The notes: a model not told the origin generated them from the sequence alone. DNA of 64,000 nt from Macrotrachela quadricornifera (GCA_022393335.1 JAJEKB010021035.1:3353-67352), one strand, 5' to 3'. Positions 11,169 to 23,446 are shown, counted from the stretch's first letter. Translations and numbers: made by a program.

Positions 11169-14100
11169 CGATAGATATTTTTCTTTCATGGTGCGTGGTC
11201 ATCCATTTCATGCGCTTTCATCTGTTTGATGAGCACTTAATGAGCTCCAATTCAACCTTTACTGCTAAGAAAATAAATAGTTCACATGACTGCTATTTTA
11301 AGGATTCGGTGTGTACTTTCGAAACCATTTAGTACTTTCACAAAATCCCTTACTATAGTTAATACATTTAAACCGCTTGGGTTTTCATCGCCCATTAAAT
11401 CTCTATAATACGCTTTGTTTAAAAGTGTGCGAAAAAGGACTTAAACTGAAAATACTTGATTCCGTAAGAATGAATACGTTTGAACAAATTTAATTTTGCT
11501 TTTAGGTATACAACGTCTTCTGGATAGCTTTTTACTCAGATGTTACAAAAATTTTGAATAGACCACGTTTGACACTGTTCAAATTATGAATATTTTTCGA
11601 GAATCTTTTGAAATGTTTCTCGAAAACTGTTTATTTTCATGAAATGCTGATACTATACGAAATTTGTTTCGCACAGTTGATGAAATAGAGAATGTAGAAT
11701 GCTGGCCAATGCATGTCTACTGTTGATTGATCTCATTTGTGAGAATATTCATTCACATATTATTGATGACATGAAACTTGTATTTACCAAAAAGAAGTTT
11801 TGCTGAAATCAACCCTTGTTATTGCGTATATATGACATTTATTTATTTCTCGATTATGAACAGTGTTTTCTTCATCTACAGTAAATAAGAAATACATGTG
11901 AGGTTTAGCTTTTCTGACACAGTGCCATCAACCGTCAAAGGTAAGCAATATTTTTCTTGCTCACATATTCTTGAAAAAGGAACGCTACACTTTTGATGTC
12001 AAATAAGAAAAAATAACTAGAAATGTATGATGGGAATTCGAGAGATACTTTAAAAGTCTCTTGTTAAGTGAACCTAAAAATTACCAGCAGATTCTACTGT
12101 ACGGTACAATATCATACTAACGGAAGGAATACTTCATAAATAAGAGGCACACGCAGTTAAAACACTTTGTTCAAGATCCATATAAAATAATATGCATCCA
12201 GTTTTTCTTCATTTTTTACCGGAACAAATGAACAAGTTTTCGAAGAAAAAAAACCAAAGCCTCGAAAACTCCGCACCTATCAATCCACTACTAGTGAAGT
12301 GCAAAATATTCTAGAGAGAGCTTAGCTCTTCCAAGCGTCCTCGGTGGTTCCACTACTAGATTCGGCACCTCTTGCAGAGGTCTTCCTGAAGATAGAGCAT
12401 CTCTCGTAGAAATGCCGTGTCTCTAGTGGAAATGTCCTATGTGCCACACAGATGCAAGCTATCATTAGTGAGTGAGAGATAATGAAGGAATATTGTTAGT
12501 GTGAAATAATTCATGGTTGATGTGTGGTGTTGTTACTTTATAGAAGATCTGTCCGGGAGATCTTCAAGATTCTCGATTTCTCAGATCTGTGACACTACTT
12601 TCACGGGCAATATCCATATCAATTTTTGTACGAGTACGATCAATTAAACCTTTTGATTTTGGTCATTTGATATATGGTGTAGCAGTATAAATATAATAAG
12701 CCAATTCTGTATGATATCAGCGAAGCAACTAGAAGTTTTATAACTATGAGCAAATATGTTTGATGGTAGGAAAAAACAATGGACAAAAGCGGCTATGTTT
12801 TCAGTAATAGGTCAAAACATTTTTGTTCAATACTAGTACGTATTTTATTGTTTGAAAGAAAAATTGTAGATTAATAACCTATTGAGTTATTTCTATTCCA
12901 CATTGTTTGGTATATAGCTTATTATTATGAATTTGGTTTAAAAGTGAAAAAATACTCAGGCTTCGCAGCGATCCTTCTTTCATTGTTTTTTCCTTTTTTC
13001 AGAGCGTCCTTCTTCGTTCTTCTTTTCTCCTAAAATCCTTCTTTTCCTTCTTTTTCACATTTTATACGTATAGACTCTCAGAAACATCGAAAACAAGTTA
13101 TTAGCATTGCCTAGTCACTGTCTAACACTAATTGGGAGGTCTTAGAACTTCAGAAAATGTTTAATTTTCCTCAAGTCTAACGAAAAGTCCTCAGACTTAC
13201 GCTAAGGTACGCATATGAGACTTCAATTTACCTTGCTTCCATATGCAAGATGGTGCTTCTCTGGAATTCGATGACTGTTAAAAATTTCTAACATACTTAG
13301 TGACGAAGCATACCCGAAGCTGGACTGTATCATAGCCATAGTCTTATAGATGCCTACACGAGCAGCTTTCCGCGTCACATATCGATTGAGATTGTCGCTC
13401 AGTAGAACAAAATATGCACACTTTTTATTGGTATCGTTGTTGATGGAAACAAGCAGAAAAGCGATTCACACTCAGGAGTACGCAATGATAGTGCTTATAA
13501 ACGAGAACAGGGATGGCACTTAAGGTAATTTCAGTTCAACTCAAAAATCAACATCCAATTTTCTATGCAAAGTAAGTTAGTCAACCAGTATTAGGCATGA
13601 CCTTGGGTCTTCCCACTCGAACTATAGTTTTTAATATGCTTTTCAACTTTTTCAATCAAGTTCAAATTTTAGCGGCGACTTTTGACCTTTCTGGTCGAAA
13701 GACTAAAAAGTCATAATTGAACTCTATATCTATCGGCAAATTTGAAAAGTGTATGGAACAGTATAGATCGATCAAGAAATTGGAAATTTTTTTAGTTAAC
13801 ACAACTCGATGGAGGACGTAAACACCACATAACTCACACAGAAGTTCTACTCAGAAAGAGAACTCGAAAAAGTCTATCTGGATCGATGAAGTCGTAAGGT
13901 ATCTTAAAGCGGCTAGGATATATCAGAAATATCAAGTAATAGAAAATATCTTTTTAGAAGTAGAAAGATAGTATCGAGTTAAATTCGACTTTGAGCACTA
14001 AAAGGTAAGTTATCCAGTAAACTTAACTTTGAATCATCTTCGAGTTATCACATCGAGGTAGGACCGGTATTTAAACTAACTTTTTGCTCCTCTCCGGCTA

Positions 14101-14921
14101 TGTGTAAAGGTGGCAGATAGAGATGGCTACTATGCATTATTTTGCCTTTTTTTGAAGCACAGAACGAGGATACTACTGCACATATTTGACATCCTATTAA
14201 CGGATAGATTCGATCAGACACGAATTTTCATGATCTTTACACAGTATAACAACACATGTGGATGAAAGGTTGAATCTATCGGATCTAAGAATTTCCAGAC
14301 CTGAGCTTGAATTCAGTTAACACAAAATTTTAAGAGCCCAACAGGATCCAGACTCGTTTGGACTCAGATACGCGTAGGACTCAACAGGCTCCAGTGAGGG
14401 ATATGCGTGACCTGTAAAATTACCGAGAGAGTCATTGAGACATGCGAATGACAACAACATGCACGAACGTTGCGTGACTGAGGAAACAACTGTTCATCTT
14501 TGAAAGTCATTCCCTGTTCGTATTCGGTAAAAATCGAGAGAACGGTCTCGTAACGTGGGAAAATAATGATTAAAAAAATACTTTACTCGCCTGAGTTCAT
14601 TCCTTTCGTTTCTTATTGAACGTCGTATACAATTTATTCGTTGCAACGCTGTGCTCCGAGAAAATGCCTTCTTTTTTTTAAATTGTTCCTTCTCAAAATC
14701 CTTGTTTATCATACCCTCCCCCCGCTGCGACTCCTAAATAGTAGAACGAACGCATAATCGAGATATATACATTCATGTGCATGAGCAATGAAAAAAAGAT
14801 GCATAAGTTGATATTAAAAATTCTTGTATTTATGTGTTGGCGTATCATCTAAGCATTTTTCTTATGAACTTAGTCATTTTACACCTTAACATTTTCTTTT
14901 ATATTTTTACATACATCGGGT
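11169..14921. other. Gene-poor stretch, no supported feature
   Basis: No frame has recognisable protein content. Bases 12555-12590 carry the inverted counterpart of the phrase at 9505-9535. At 13509 the sequence CAGGGATGGCACTT looks like a hAT terminus, but I find no matching opposite end. Bases 12980-13060 are pyrimidine-rich with CTTCTTT phrases. Confidence 0.4.
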
Positions 14922-15620
14922 AGTCCAGAATAAATGACGGTCACGATATTTTATCAATATTTCACTTGTTTCTCGTTGTTTATAAGACAAACTTTTTTTA
15001 AAAGATGCGTCTTTCAATTCTCTACAATATGATCTATTTCAAGTGTTTCGATTGAGATTCGTTAAACTATTACAGACAATGAAACATATTATTTTGAAAA
15101 CTGCAACTTTTTAACAACAAGTTTTTAGTGAGTAGTTCCATGAAAAGTCAACCAGGAAAACAAAAGTTATTCAAAAAATTTTTCTTTTATATGAGATGTT
15201 TTGTAGAGTTTTTTAACTGATTATTTTGGTTAAAAAAACTTTTCGAACTTCATTGAGAAATGATAATGTTATAGTCAATATACTCAAGAAGTTTGAAGTG
15301 CGGTTTTTTCTGATAAGTGCCTATAAAAAGTCGATTATTCTCTCTGAAAATGGATATAAAATGAACAAATGTGACCTAGTAAGTTTTGTGAAGGAGAGTT
15401 TGCTCTAAAAAATCCGTCAGTTGGTTTATCAAATACGTTTGAACCCTATGGACAAATCTTGATAGAACATTCTATACGATATTCATGTAAAAAATATAAT
15501 ATGCTCTGTTCTTACGATAGATGTCGTATATAATGTTCTGTTAAGATATATCCATAGCATTGGAGTGCATCTAATAAACTAAATATACAGTTTTCCCATG
15601 TAACTCTGAAACGCAGACTA

Positions 15621-15688
15621 CCCACGAAAAAAATTTTCGAGTAAAAACCGCGGTTACCGCGGTTTTTTTTTAAGAATTTTTTCGTGGG
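15621..15688. repeat. 68-bp near-perfect palindrome
   Basis: CCCACGAAAAAA at the left is mirrored by TTTTTTCGTGGG at the right, and the core AAAAACCGCGGT / ACCGCGGTTTTT is itself palindromic around TTACC. It could extrude as a strong hairpin or cruciform. It abuts the ACGCGT array within the large foldback element. Confidence 0.85.
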
Positions 15689-16069
15689 TAAACGCGTTTA
15701 GACGCGTTTAGTCTGCGTTTGAACGCGTCAGATGCTTCAAAATGTAATGTGCCGCGTCTAAACGCATCCAATATTCGCGTTTGAACGCGTTTCTAATAAG
15801 AGATATACGGAGATGCGTTTGTAACATGAACGCGTTTGATTTATGCAACACACCAAACGCGTTTCGAAGCGTCTGGATTTAGAAAACATGTTTAGACGCG
15901 TCTGAAAAACGCGTTCTGATGCGTTTGAGCTGAGAAACGCGTTTAGACGCATTTTGAATAGAAATAGGTTCCATTCGTTTCTATAGTTAAACGCGTTTTC
16001 GTATATTCTCAGTAATAAACGCGTTCAAACGCATTATACCTGCGTCCAAATGCATTCAAACGTGTTCAT
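15689..16069. repeat. ACGCGT-rich degenerate repeat array (left)
   Basis: The stretch is packed with variants of AAACGCGTTTAGACGCGTT, giving well over a dozen ACGCG/CGCGT cores spaced roughly 10-40 bases in an otherwise A+T-rich region. The motif AAACGCGTTT is self-complementary. No coding frame is preserved by the spacing. Confidence 0.8.
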
Positions 16070-17112
16070 ATTACGCACACTTCTTCATACAGAAGAGCCC
16101 AAAATGCTTTCACACTTTTTTTAGAAAAACATAACTATGAGCTTATGAATAACTTTTGGCAGCGCTTGAACAAATTTGATAAAACTTATTAATTCGACAT
16201 AAACCCTGAAAGATTTCTATATAATTATGCACCTAATTACTACATAGTTTACAAAAATTCTAGTTGATATTTTCCAAATATTTTTACAATGATATTCAAT
16301 CATTTTGTGGAACGTAAGAAAGTTTCTAAATAAATGATAATCTTAATAATAATCTTTTCAAACGAAACCATTACATTTCTTAGATTAGAAATCATCTTCT
16401 ATTACAGAATAAGCTTTTAGTTCTGTTCAATAGAAGGCTTTTCTATCAAAGATATTCTAGTTGAAAAATAAAATTTTCAGACATAAAATAAAACGAAAAA
16501 TAATGATTATTCAGGAGTACGAGTCAACCTCGAGCAGTTGATTCAAATTATTGTTTGAGAAAATAACAAATAAGAATGTTTAAAAATTCATCGAGAAAAA
16601 TGAAACTAAGAAGCAGAATTATATAATTATTAGTTTTAGAGATAAAAATATTTTCTAATATTTTATTAAACTATTTTTCTTTTCAACGAGACTAATTTAT
16701 CCTTCTTAAAGAACTATAATCTATTTTCATTTGTCTTATTATCTTCAATCAAAAAGTCTACATTTTATCGTTCGAAAATCAGAGATATAAATTATTAACA
16801 AATATTGAAGGAGATTGATGATATTTTATACATCTGATTTCATTTGAAATAAGTTCTAAAAGGCTATCTTATTAAAAGAGCAATCTAACTTATGTATAAA
16901 TATGTTAACATGGTTCATTGGTTCAAGTAAGTAGAGTTCTAATCTGACGTCTTATGTTCTAGTCTCACTGGTCGCACAATCTAAATGTATATATAAAAAT
17001 TAAATAAATCTTATAGACGATACCTCGTGCAAGAGATGATCATGATGCGACGATGACGACAACCTAGATCAAATCTGCGAGGATGGAATCAGATTTTTTT
17101 TCCAAAAAAAAA

Positions 17113-17276
17113 TAAACGCGTTTGGACGCGTTCAAGAAAAGAAACGCGTTTGAACGCATCTGAGATGCATTCTGTAAACGCGTCAGGACGCGTCAAACGT
17201 TTCAGTTCTGACGCGTTCACTGCGTTTATTGTATACGTTTTAAACGCGGTTCGGATGCGTTTACAAACGCGTTTAA
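17113..17276. repeat. ACGCGT-rich degenerate repeat array (right)
   Basis: A shorter array of the same AAACGCGTTTGGACGCGTTC-type motif, lying just inside the right arm of the foldback element. With 15689-16069 it probably forms part of extended subterminal repeats. Confidence 0.8.
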
Positions 17277-17586
17277 TCCCAAAAATTTTTCACATGGGTT
17301 GTAGAGCAAACTTTCTCTTACAAAACCTATTACGTCTCGATACTCCATTATATACCCATTTTGAGATATGATAATCTCACTAAAAACTTGTTGTTAGAAA
17401 GTTGCAGTTTTCAAAATAATATGTTTCATCGTCTGTAATAGTTTAACGAATCTCAATCGAAACACTTGAAATAGATCATATTGTAGAGAATTGAAAGACG
17501 CATCTTTTAAAAAAAGTTTGTCTTATAAACAACGAGAAACAAGTGAAATATTGACAAAATACTGTGACCGCCATTTATTCTGGACC

Positions 17587-18604
17587 ACGTAATATCTCAT
17601 TGAATTTATCTTTTTCTCTTGTATGTATCATACACACTTTCTCTCTCTCTATATATATACGCATGTGTGTCGATATATGCTCTCTTGCTCTTTGTTTTTG
17701 TTTTTCTTATGTTTGATTTATATCTCTCTAACTTTATAGTTACAAGTGCTTTTTTTAATAAAATTGAACTCACATTCAGTCAAACTTACAGTTAAAAAAT
17801 AAGACGTAATTCCTTGCAGAAAGAACAAGTAAAAAGTGCATATCCGATTCTGATGTAACAAAAAAAATGCAGCTACTATCTAATTCAAAACTTAATAAGC
17901 AATTCTGAAAAAGTAAAATTTCAAAAGGATAAAAACTTTCGAATAAAAATGATAATAAATAAATCTCTAAATGAAATAATCAATTACTCATTTATCTTGT
18001 TACTGGTTCTGGCGCTGCATAGCATAGAACTGATTCCTGGTATCAGTCATCTTTTTTCCTTTCCACATCTGTTCATCTATACTGGAGATTAAATCAGAAC
18101 AACATTTCAGCTTAAATAAAAATTTTTTTTTGCTTGAGATGAAGAACAAGAAAAACAGTTCGTTTTAGACTTTAGATAAAAATTACAAAGAATTGAAATG
18201 ATTTGTACAAATTGATTTAGTTCTATCAAAAAAGATTTTACAAAAAATAATCCAGAGAATAGAAAATTATGATAATTCTAATATCAATTCATATAAACAA
18301 CTCACAAATAAAATGATAAACAGTAATAAATATTTCTTCGAAATAAAACTGAAGATATTTATTCAACAACAATCTAACAAAAAAAAGGGATTTTAAATCT
18401 TATACAAAAATTTAAAATTTCTCTCAATCTGTTTTTGTTTTTTGTTAAACTTACTTAAATCTTGTAACATATGTGTTAGCTTCAGAATATTTATGCTCAA
18501 AAATCAGAAATTTGCTCGGAACTACGTAAGAGAAAGACACATTAACTAACATCAAATGAGCATTGTCATCTGTTATAAATTTTATGATTTACCTCATTAC
18601 AAAC
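17587..18604. other. Upstream flank of the receptor gene, no gene
   Basis: A+T-rich with a CT/TA microsatellite at about 17639-17662 (CTCTCTCTCT then TATATATA). No frame with recognisable content was found. Confidence 0.5.
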
Positions 18605-18613
18605 TATATAAAT
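18605..18613 (+). promoter_or_regulatory. TATA box of the chimeric receptor gene
   Basis: TATATAAAT lies about 50 bases before the ATG at 18659. That would place transcription start near 18635 and leave a very short leader. Called from sequence and position only. Confidence 0.5.
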
Positions 18614-18658
18614 ACTTGACATTTTTTTTTATTCTTCATTGTATTACAAATACAAAAA

Positions 18659-21600
18659 ATGTTTCTTATGAAATATTTCTTAAATATCATTTTCTTACAT
18701 TTGGTTATTGGTATACCTCAAATCAATCTTTATTACACAGATTGGATAAATGAAAGTGATAATGCATTACAACACAATTGTTTGCGTATTCTTTTCAAGA
18801 AAGAATCCAGACTGGAAAATAATGAAATAATGTCTTATTGTATGAGTGAATTACCATCGAAATATAATGTTGAAAGTAATGATTATTTTCCAAAATATAC
18901 ATTTGATGAACTTGCAAAACAAAATATAACAAGTCAACAATTATATGATTGGTCAGCACCAATTAATATTATTGAACGTTATCAATTTTATTTAAATCAA
19001 TTAACAACAAAAAATGATTTATCATTAGGAAAAGAATTTTTTTATAATTGTACATTACCAAGATTTGGTTCGATATGTCAATATGAATTATATTATTATG
19101 ATCATCATCATTCATCTTTACTTGATATCATTCAAAATTTCTATCGTAATAATAAATATGATCCAATTAATTTAACTTGTTATACTCATTTAAAATGTAA
19201 TCGTGGTCCTTATCCATCATGTTTAGATTGGAGTGAAATTTGTGATGGAAAAATCGATTGTCTTGATGGTGCATTTGATGAAGAACATTGTTGGCAACTT
19301 GAAATAAATCAATGTAAAGATAATGAATATCGTTGTAATAATGGACAATGTATACCACAATCTTTTTATAATGATGTAATTAATCACTGTGTTGATTATT
19401 CTGATGAACCAATAACTCCTATGCTTGGTCGGCAAACATGCACACCAAATAATGCACCGGTATTTCTATGTGAAGATATCTCGTGTCCATCTATATATTT
19501 TACAAGTTCTTGTGTGGCAAAACGTAAAGTCTTACTAAAAGAAATAATGTATTCGGCTAAAGATAGTTCAGCATCCGAAAATTGTTGGTCAGCATTCTTA
19601 TGTCTTCTCAATTTCACAGATTCAGAATATTCATTTTGTGATAAATCTTGTGAATACAATACATGCATAAAGATCATTCAAAATAATTGTACTGATATGC
19701 TGTTCTTTCCAAATGTTCCAGTCTTATTTTCAAATATATATTTTGCATACAGAAAAAGTGACTTACAATATGGAAGCAATTTTTCTACTGAATCACTTTA
19801 TATATGCTATGATAAATCTCATTATGATCAAGCTTTTGTTAATACCTCAAAGTTATTCTTCAATAATAGAACGTGTATTCATTCTAAACAATTTTTATCT
19901 CCAACAACTCTCTTCTGGTCTAATGGAAAAATTCTATCGACATCAATTATAAATGAATTGTATACATTACTTGAGAAGTATCATCTAACTTTTAATTATA
20001 CTCATGCTATTTGTAACAGACCATATATGTACCAATGTATTAATTCACTTAAATGTATATCAATACATCGTCTGATGGATACTATTAATGACTGTCTTTA
20101 TATGGATGATGAAGATATTACATCAATTAATACTCCTGTTCGAATGGAATATTACGAAAAGACACATTTTAAATGTCAAACAACTGGAAAATATATTCAT
20201 CAATCACTCGTTAATAATCACATATGTGACTGTAGAGATAAAGAAACTTTATGGTGTGAAGATGAACATACAATGATTACTCATCTTAAAAAGAATATAA
20301 TATTTCAACAAATTTGTGATGGGTTTATTGATCTATTACCAATAATAATTATAGGACAAAATGAAACAGATGAAACTGAATGTGAACAATGGAAATGTGA
20401 TAATATTTATACACATTGTAATAATGTATGGAATTGTCCCAATGGTGAAGATGAAAGTGATTGTGGTTCATATTCAATATTAAATTGTTCTTCAAAACAT
20501 CATTTATGCATTTCATTGGATATAAAGCAACTGATATGTCTACCTATTGAGAAAGTAAATGATGGCAAGATTAATTGTCTTGGTGCAACTGATGAACCAG
20601 CACTATGTGGAAAAAAGATTCAATCATTACCAAATGAGAAAATAGGTGTTCCACCTCTTTATTGTATGAATCAAAACTCTCAGTCATGTATAGGTCCGTC
20701 CAATTTTTGTGATGGAAAGAATGATTGTGAAAATGGAGATGATGAACGATTTTGTACAGTAAACGGAACATCGATAAATAATGGAATTGGTACATCGAAC
20801 AATTATGACATGAATCCTGACTGGAAAAAATTTTTATGTAGCTATAACGTACCTAACAGAATATGGAAAATAATACCTTTTAAACTTGGTGGAATGATCG
20901 ATGAACTCGAAAATGAAGTGAAAAATATAAAAAATAAAAATATATTTTTCGATTTGTCTATAATTAAAAAATCTTATCAACATCAATCACGTTGTCATCG
21001 TGGTATTGATTTACGTATTTGGTTAAATAATAAAAATAATTTAACAAAAAATATATGTTTTTGTCCATCTAGTTATTATGGTTCAATATGTCAATATCAA
21101 AATCAACGAATTAGTCTTACTATTAAATTTCAAGCATTAGCAGATTCTTGGTCAACATTATTTGCAATAGTTATTTCACTTATTGATGATAGTAATGAAA
21201 GAATTATTCATTCATATGAACAAATAACATTTTTACCGATGCAATCTTGTCAAACTCATTATAGTATGTATTTACTTTATTCAACTCGACCAAAAGATCC
21301 AAAAAAAAATTATTCAATACATATTGATTTTTATGAAAAATTCACATTAAATTATCGAGGAAGTGTATTATTATCAGATATATTTCCATTTTTACCAGTT
21401 CATCGTTTATCATTAATTGTTAATATTCCACGAACTGATGATAAAACTCAAAAATGTTCAAATAAACTATGTATTCATGGTAAATGTATGAGATATTCAA
21501 ATACTCCACAAAATATAACTTTTTGTCAATGTAATTCAGGATGGTTTGGACGATATTGTAATATTCAACATAATTGTACATGTGCACCTCCTTCATTATG

Positions 21601-23446
21601 TATTGGTATATCATCTAATAATCAATCTATATGTATTTGTCCAATAAATAAATTTGGTTTACGATGTCTTCTTACTGATACAATATGTCAAAGTAATAAT
21701 TCATTATGTCAAAATGGTGGTCAATGTATTGCTACTCTTAATTATATGATATCTAATGAAGATTTTATATGTTTTTGTCCAATAGGATTTACTGGTGATC
21801 GATGTGAAATAACTGATAATAAAATCATTTTATCATTTGGAAAAGATATTTCTGTACCAGAACAAATGTATATTCATTTTATTGAAATTATAAATAGTCT
21901 ATTACCCATAGAATATACTAAGAGAGAAACTACGTTTAAAGAAATTCCTATTCAAAATGATTCAGTTATTATTTATTGGTCACGACCATTTCATCTTGTT
22001 TTTATTGAATTTTTTGATAAGATTTATTATTTGACTATTGTTCAAAATATTTACAAACAATCAATAACAATTACTAAAATGATAAATCAATCAAATTATT
22101 GTCCACATATAAGTGTATTATTTAATGAAAGTTTTATTCAATGGCATCTTATTCATCGTATTAAATATTATCATTTACCATGTCAAAATTCTTCATTGAA
22201 TCTTTCTTGTTTTTATGATGTTGATCTTTTTTGTTTATGTTATAATTTTCAACAAGAACAACGTTTAGCTAATTGTTTTAATTTTGATCATAATATGAAA
22301 TTTGATTGTAAAGGACAAAGTGAATGTGAACATGAAGGTAAATGTTTTCAAGATAATCCAGATTGTCCACAAAAATCAATATGTATTTGTCCAAAATGTT
22401 ATTATGGAAGACGATGTCAATTTAGTACAAATGGTTTTGCTTTATCACTTGATGCTATATTAGGTTATCATATATTACCAAATATTAATATTATATATCA
22501 ACCAATTATTGTACAAATAAGTATTGGATTAACTATTATATTTATTATAATAGGACTTATAAATGGTATTATTGCTTTAATTACATTTAAAAATAAAACT
22601 GTACGTGAAGTTGGTTGTGGTCTTTACTTATGTGGTTCATCAATTACAACATTATTTATAATGATTTTATTTGGATTTAAATTTTGGATACTTATTCTTA
22701 CACAAATGGGAAGAATAACAAATAAATCATTTTTATCTTTTCAATGTCGATCAATTGATTTTCTTCTTAGAATTTCTCTTTCAATAGTTCAATGGTTAAA
22801 TGCATGTGTAGCCATTGAACGAGCAACGACCGCAATTAAAGGTACAAGTTTTAATAAGAAAAAAAGTAAACAAACAGCTAAATTTGCTATCTTGATTCTT
22901 TTCATTTTTATTATTGGAACTTTTATTCATGATCCCTTTTATCGACGTTTAATTATTGAAGAAAATAATGATGATAATTATAATGAAAAACGAATATGGT
23001 GTATTGCTTCTTCTTATCCATCTAGTTTACAAATATGGAATTCTATTATACAAATATTTCATGTTATTGCACCATTTATAAGTAATTTAATTTCATCTAT
23101 CATTCTTATAATAAAAAAAACTCGTCAACAATTAAATGTTCATAATCAGAGAAATTACAAAGAAGTTTTAAAAACACAACTTCGACAACATAAACATTTA
23201 ATTACTGCTCCTATTCTTCTTGTTATTCTTGTAATACCACATTTAATCATTGCTTTTGTATCAAAATGTATGAAATCAACAAATGATGCATGGTTATTTC
23301 TTCTTGGTTATTTTATTTCATTTATTCCATCTATAATAACGTCTCTTATATTTATATTACCATCAAAATTTTACAAAAAAGAACTTCGTAAGAGTGTTAC
23401 TCAGTATCGAATTATGATACAACGACGTTTACATCTTATTTCATAA
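18659..23446 (+). CDS. Chimeric LDLa/EGF seven-transmembrane receptor, 1595 aa
   Basis: A single uninterrupted frame encodes a signal peptide (residues 1-19), a large cysteine-rich ectodomain and a C-terminal seven-helix domain. LDL-receptor class A modules lie near 174-211 (CDGKIDCLDGAFDEEHC), 219-250, 458-490, 501-535, 574-601 (CPNGEDESDC), 609-648 and 667-698 (CDGKNDCENGDDERFC). The Asp/Glu-rich calcium cage is intact in the first, fifth and last. EGF-like modules lie near 932-970, 977-1007, 1013-1060 (CQNGGQC...CFCPIGFTGDRC) and 1216-1260. The helices run from about 1282 to 1575. ERA near 1387 sits where rhodopsin-like receptors have DRY, and the NPxxY position reads LPSKFY, so it is an atypical class A-like GPCR. 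The ATG has A at -3, and AATAAA follows the stop at 23452. The ligand is unknown; LDLa/EGF ectodomains suggest large extracellular partners. No intron is evident, unlike most neighbours. Confidence 0.9.
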   Translation: MFLMKYFLNIIFLHLVIGIPQINLYYTDWINESDNALQHNCLRILFKKESRLENNEIMSYCMSELPSKYNVESNDYFPKYTFDELAKQNITSQQLYDWSAPINIIERYQFYLNQLTTKNDLSLGKEFFYNCTLPRFGSICQYELYYYDHHHSSLLDIIQNFYRNNKYDPINLTCYTHLKCNRGPYPSCLDWSEICDGKIDCLDGAFDEEHCWQLEINQCKDNEYRCNNGQCIPQSFYNDVINHCVDYSDEPITPMLGRQTCTPNNAPVFLCEDISCPSIYFTSSCVAKRKVLLKEIMYSAKDSSASENCWSAFLCLLNFTDSEYSFCDKSCEYNTCIKIIQNNCTDMLFFPNVPVLFSNIYFAYRKSDLQYGSNFSTESLYICYDKSHYDQAFVNTSKLFFNNRTCIHSKQFLSPTTLFWSNGKILSTSIINELYTLLEKYHLTFNYTHAICNRPYMYQCINSLKCISIHRLMDTINDCLYMDDEDITSINTPVRMEYYEKTHFKCQTTGKYIHQSLVNNHICDCRDKETLWCEDEHTMITHLKKNIIFQQICDGFIDLLPIIIIGQNETDETECEQWKCDNIYTHCNNVWNCPNGEDESDCGSYSILNCSSKHHLCISLDIKQLICLPIEKVNDGKINCLGATDEPALCGKKIQSLPNEKIGVPPLYCMNQNSQSCIGPSNFCDGKNDCENGDDERFCTVNGTSINNGIGTSNNYDMNPDWKKFLCSYNVPNRIWKIIPFKLGGMIDELENEVKNIKNKNIFFDLSIIKKSYQHQSRCHRGIDLRIWLNNKNNLTKNICFCPSSYYGSICQYQNQRISLTIKFQALADSWSTLFAIVISLIDDSNERIIHSYEQITFLPMQSCQTHYSMYLLYSTRPKDPKKNYSIHIDFYEKFTLNYRGSVLLSDIFPFLPVHRLSLIVNIPRTDDKTQKCSNKLCIHGKCMRYSNTPQNITFCQCNSGWFGRYCNIQHNCTCAPPSLCIGISSNNQSICICPINKFGLRCLLTDTICQSNNSLCQNGGQCIATLNYMISNEDFICFCPIGFTGDRCEITDNKIILSFGKDISVPEQMYIHFIEIINSLLPIEYTKRETTFKEIPIQNDSVIIYWSRPFHLVFIEFFDKIYYLTIVQNIYKQSITITKMINQSNYCPHISVLFNESFIQWHLIHRIKYYHLPCQNSSLNLSCFYDVDLFCLCYNFQQEQRLANCFNFDHNMKFDCKGQSECEHEGKCFQDNPDCPQKSICICPKCYYGRRCQFSTNGFALSLDAILGYHILPNINIIYQPIIVQISIGLTIIFIIIGLINGIIALITFKNKTVREVGCGLYLCGSSITTLFIMILFGFKFWILILTQMGRITNKSFLSFQCRSIDFLLRISLSIVQWLNACVAIERATTAIKGTSFNKKKSKQTAKFAILILFIFIIGTFIHDPFYRRLIIEENNDDNYNEKRIWCIASSYPSSLQIWNSIIQIFHVIAPFISNLISSIILIIKKTRQQLNVHNQRNYKEVLKTQLRQHKHLITAPILLVILVIPHLIIAFVSKCMKSTNDAWLFLLGYFISFIPSIITSLIFILPSKFYKKELRKSVTQYRIMIQRRLHLIS

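Larger units (their letters stand above)
14922..17586. mobile_element. Large foldback DNA element, 2.7 kb
   Basis: Left arm 14922-15133 and right arm 17375-17586 are near-identical inverted repeats of about 212 bp starting GTCCAGAATAAATG. Inverted similarity resumes at 15340-15406 versus 17303-17373, so the left arm carries about 200 bp (15135-15335) absent from the right. Inside each side lies an ACGCGT-rich array (15689-16069 and 17113-17276). There is no transposase frame, so the element is non-autonomous. The ends vaguely recall Tc1/mariner-type elements, and TA lies near both borders, but the exact border and duplication are uncertain. Confidence 0.8.

Noticed and set aside
13509..13530. 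CAGGGATGGCACTT as a hAT terminus
   Set aside because: No inverted partner or target duplication was found within several kilobases.
14494..14712. Basic 72-codon minus-strand frame
   Set aside because: No start context, promoter or recognisable domain; the lysine/arginine richness reflects AAA/AGA composition.
16910..16990. Possible tRNA-like segment with GGTTCAAG
   Set aside because: No acceptor or anticodon stem can be paired, and no A-box sequence is present.
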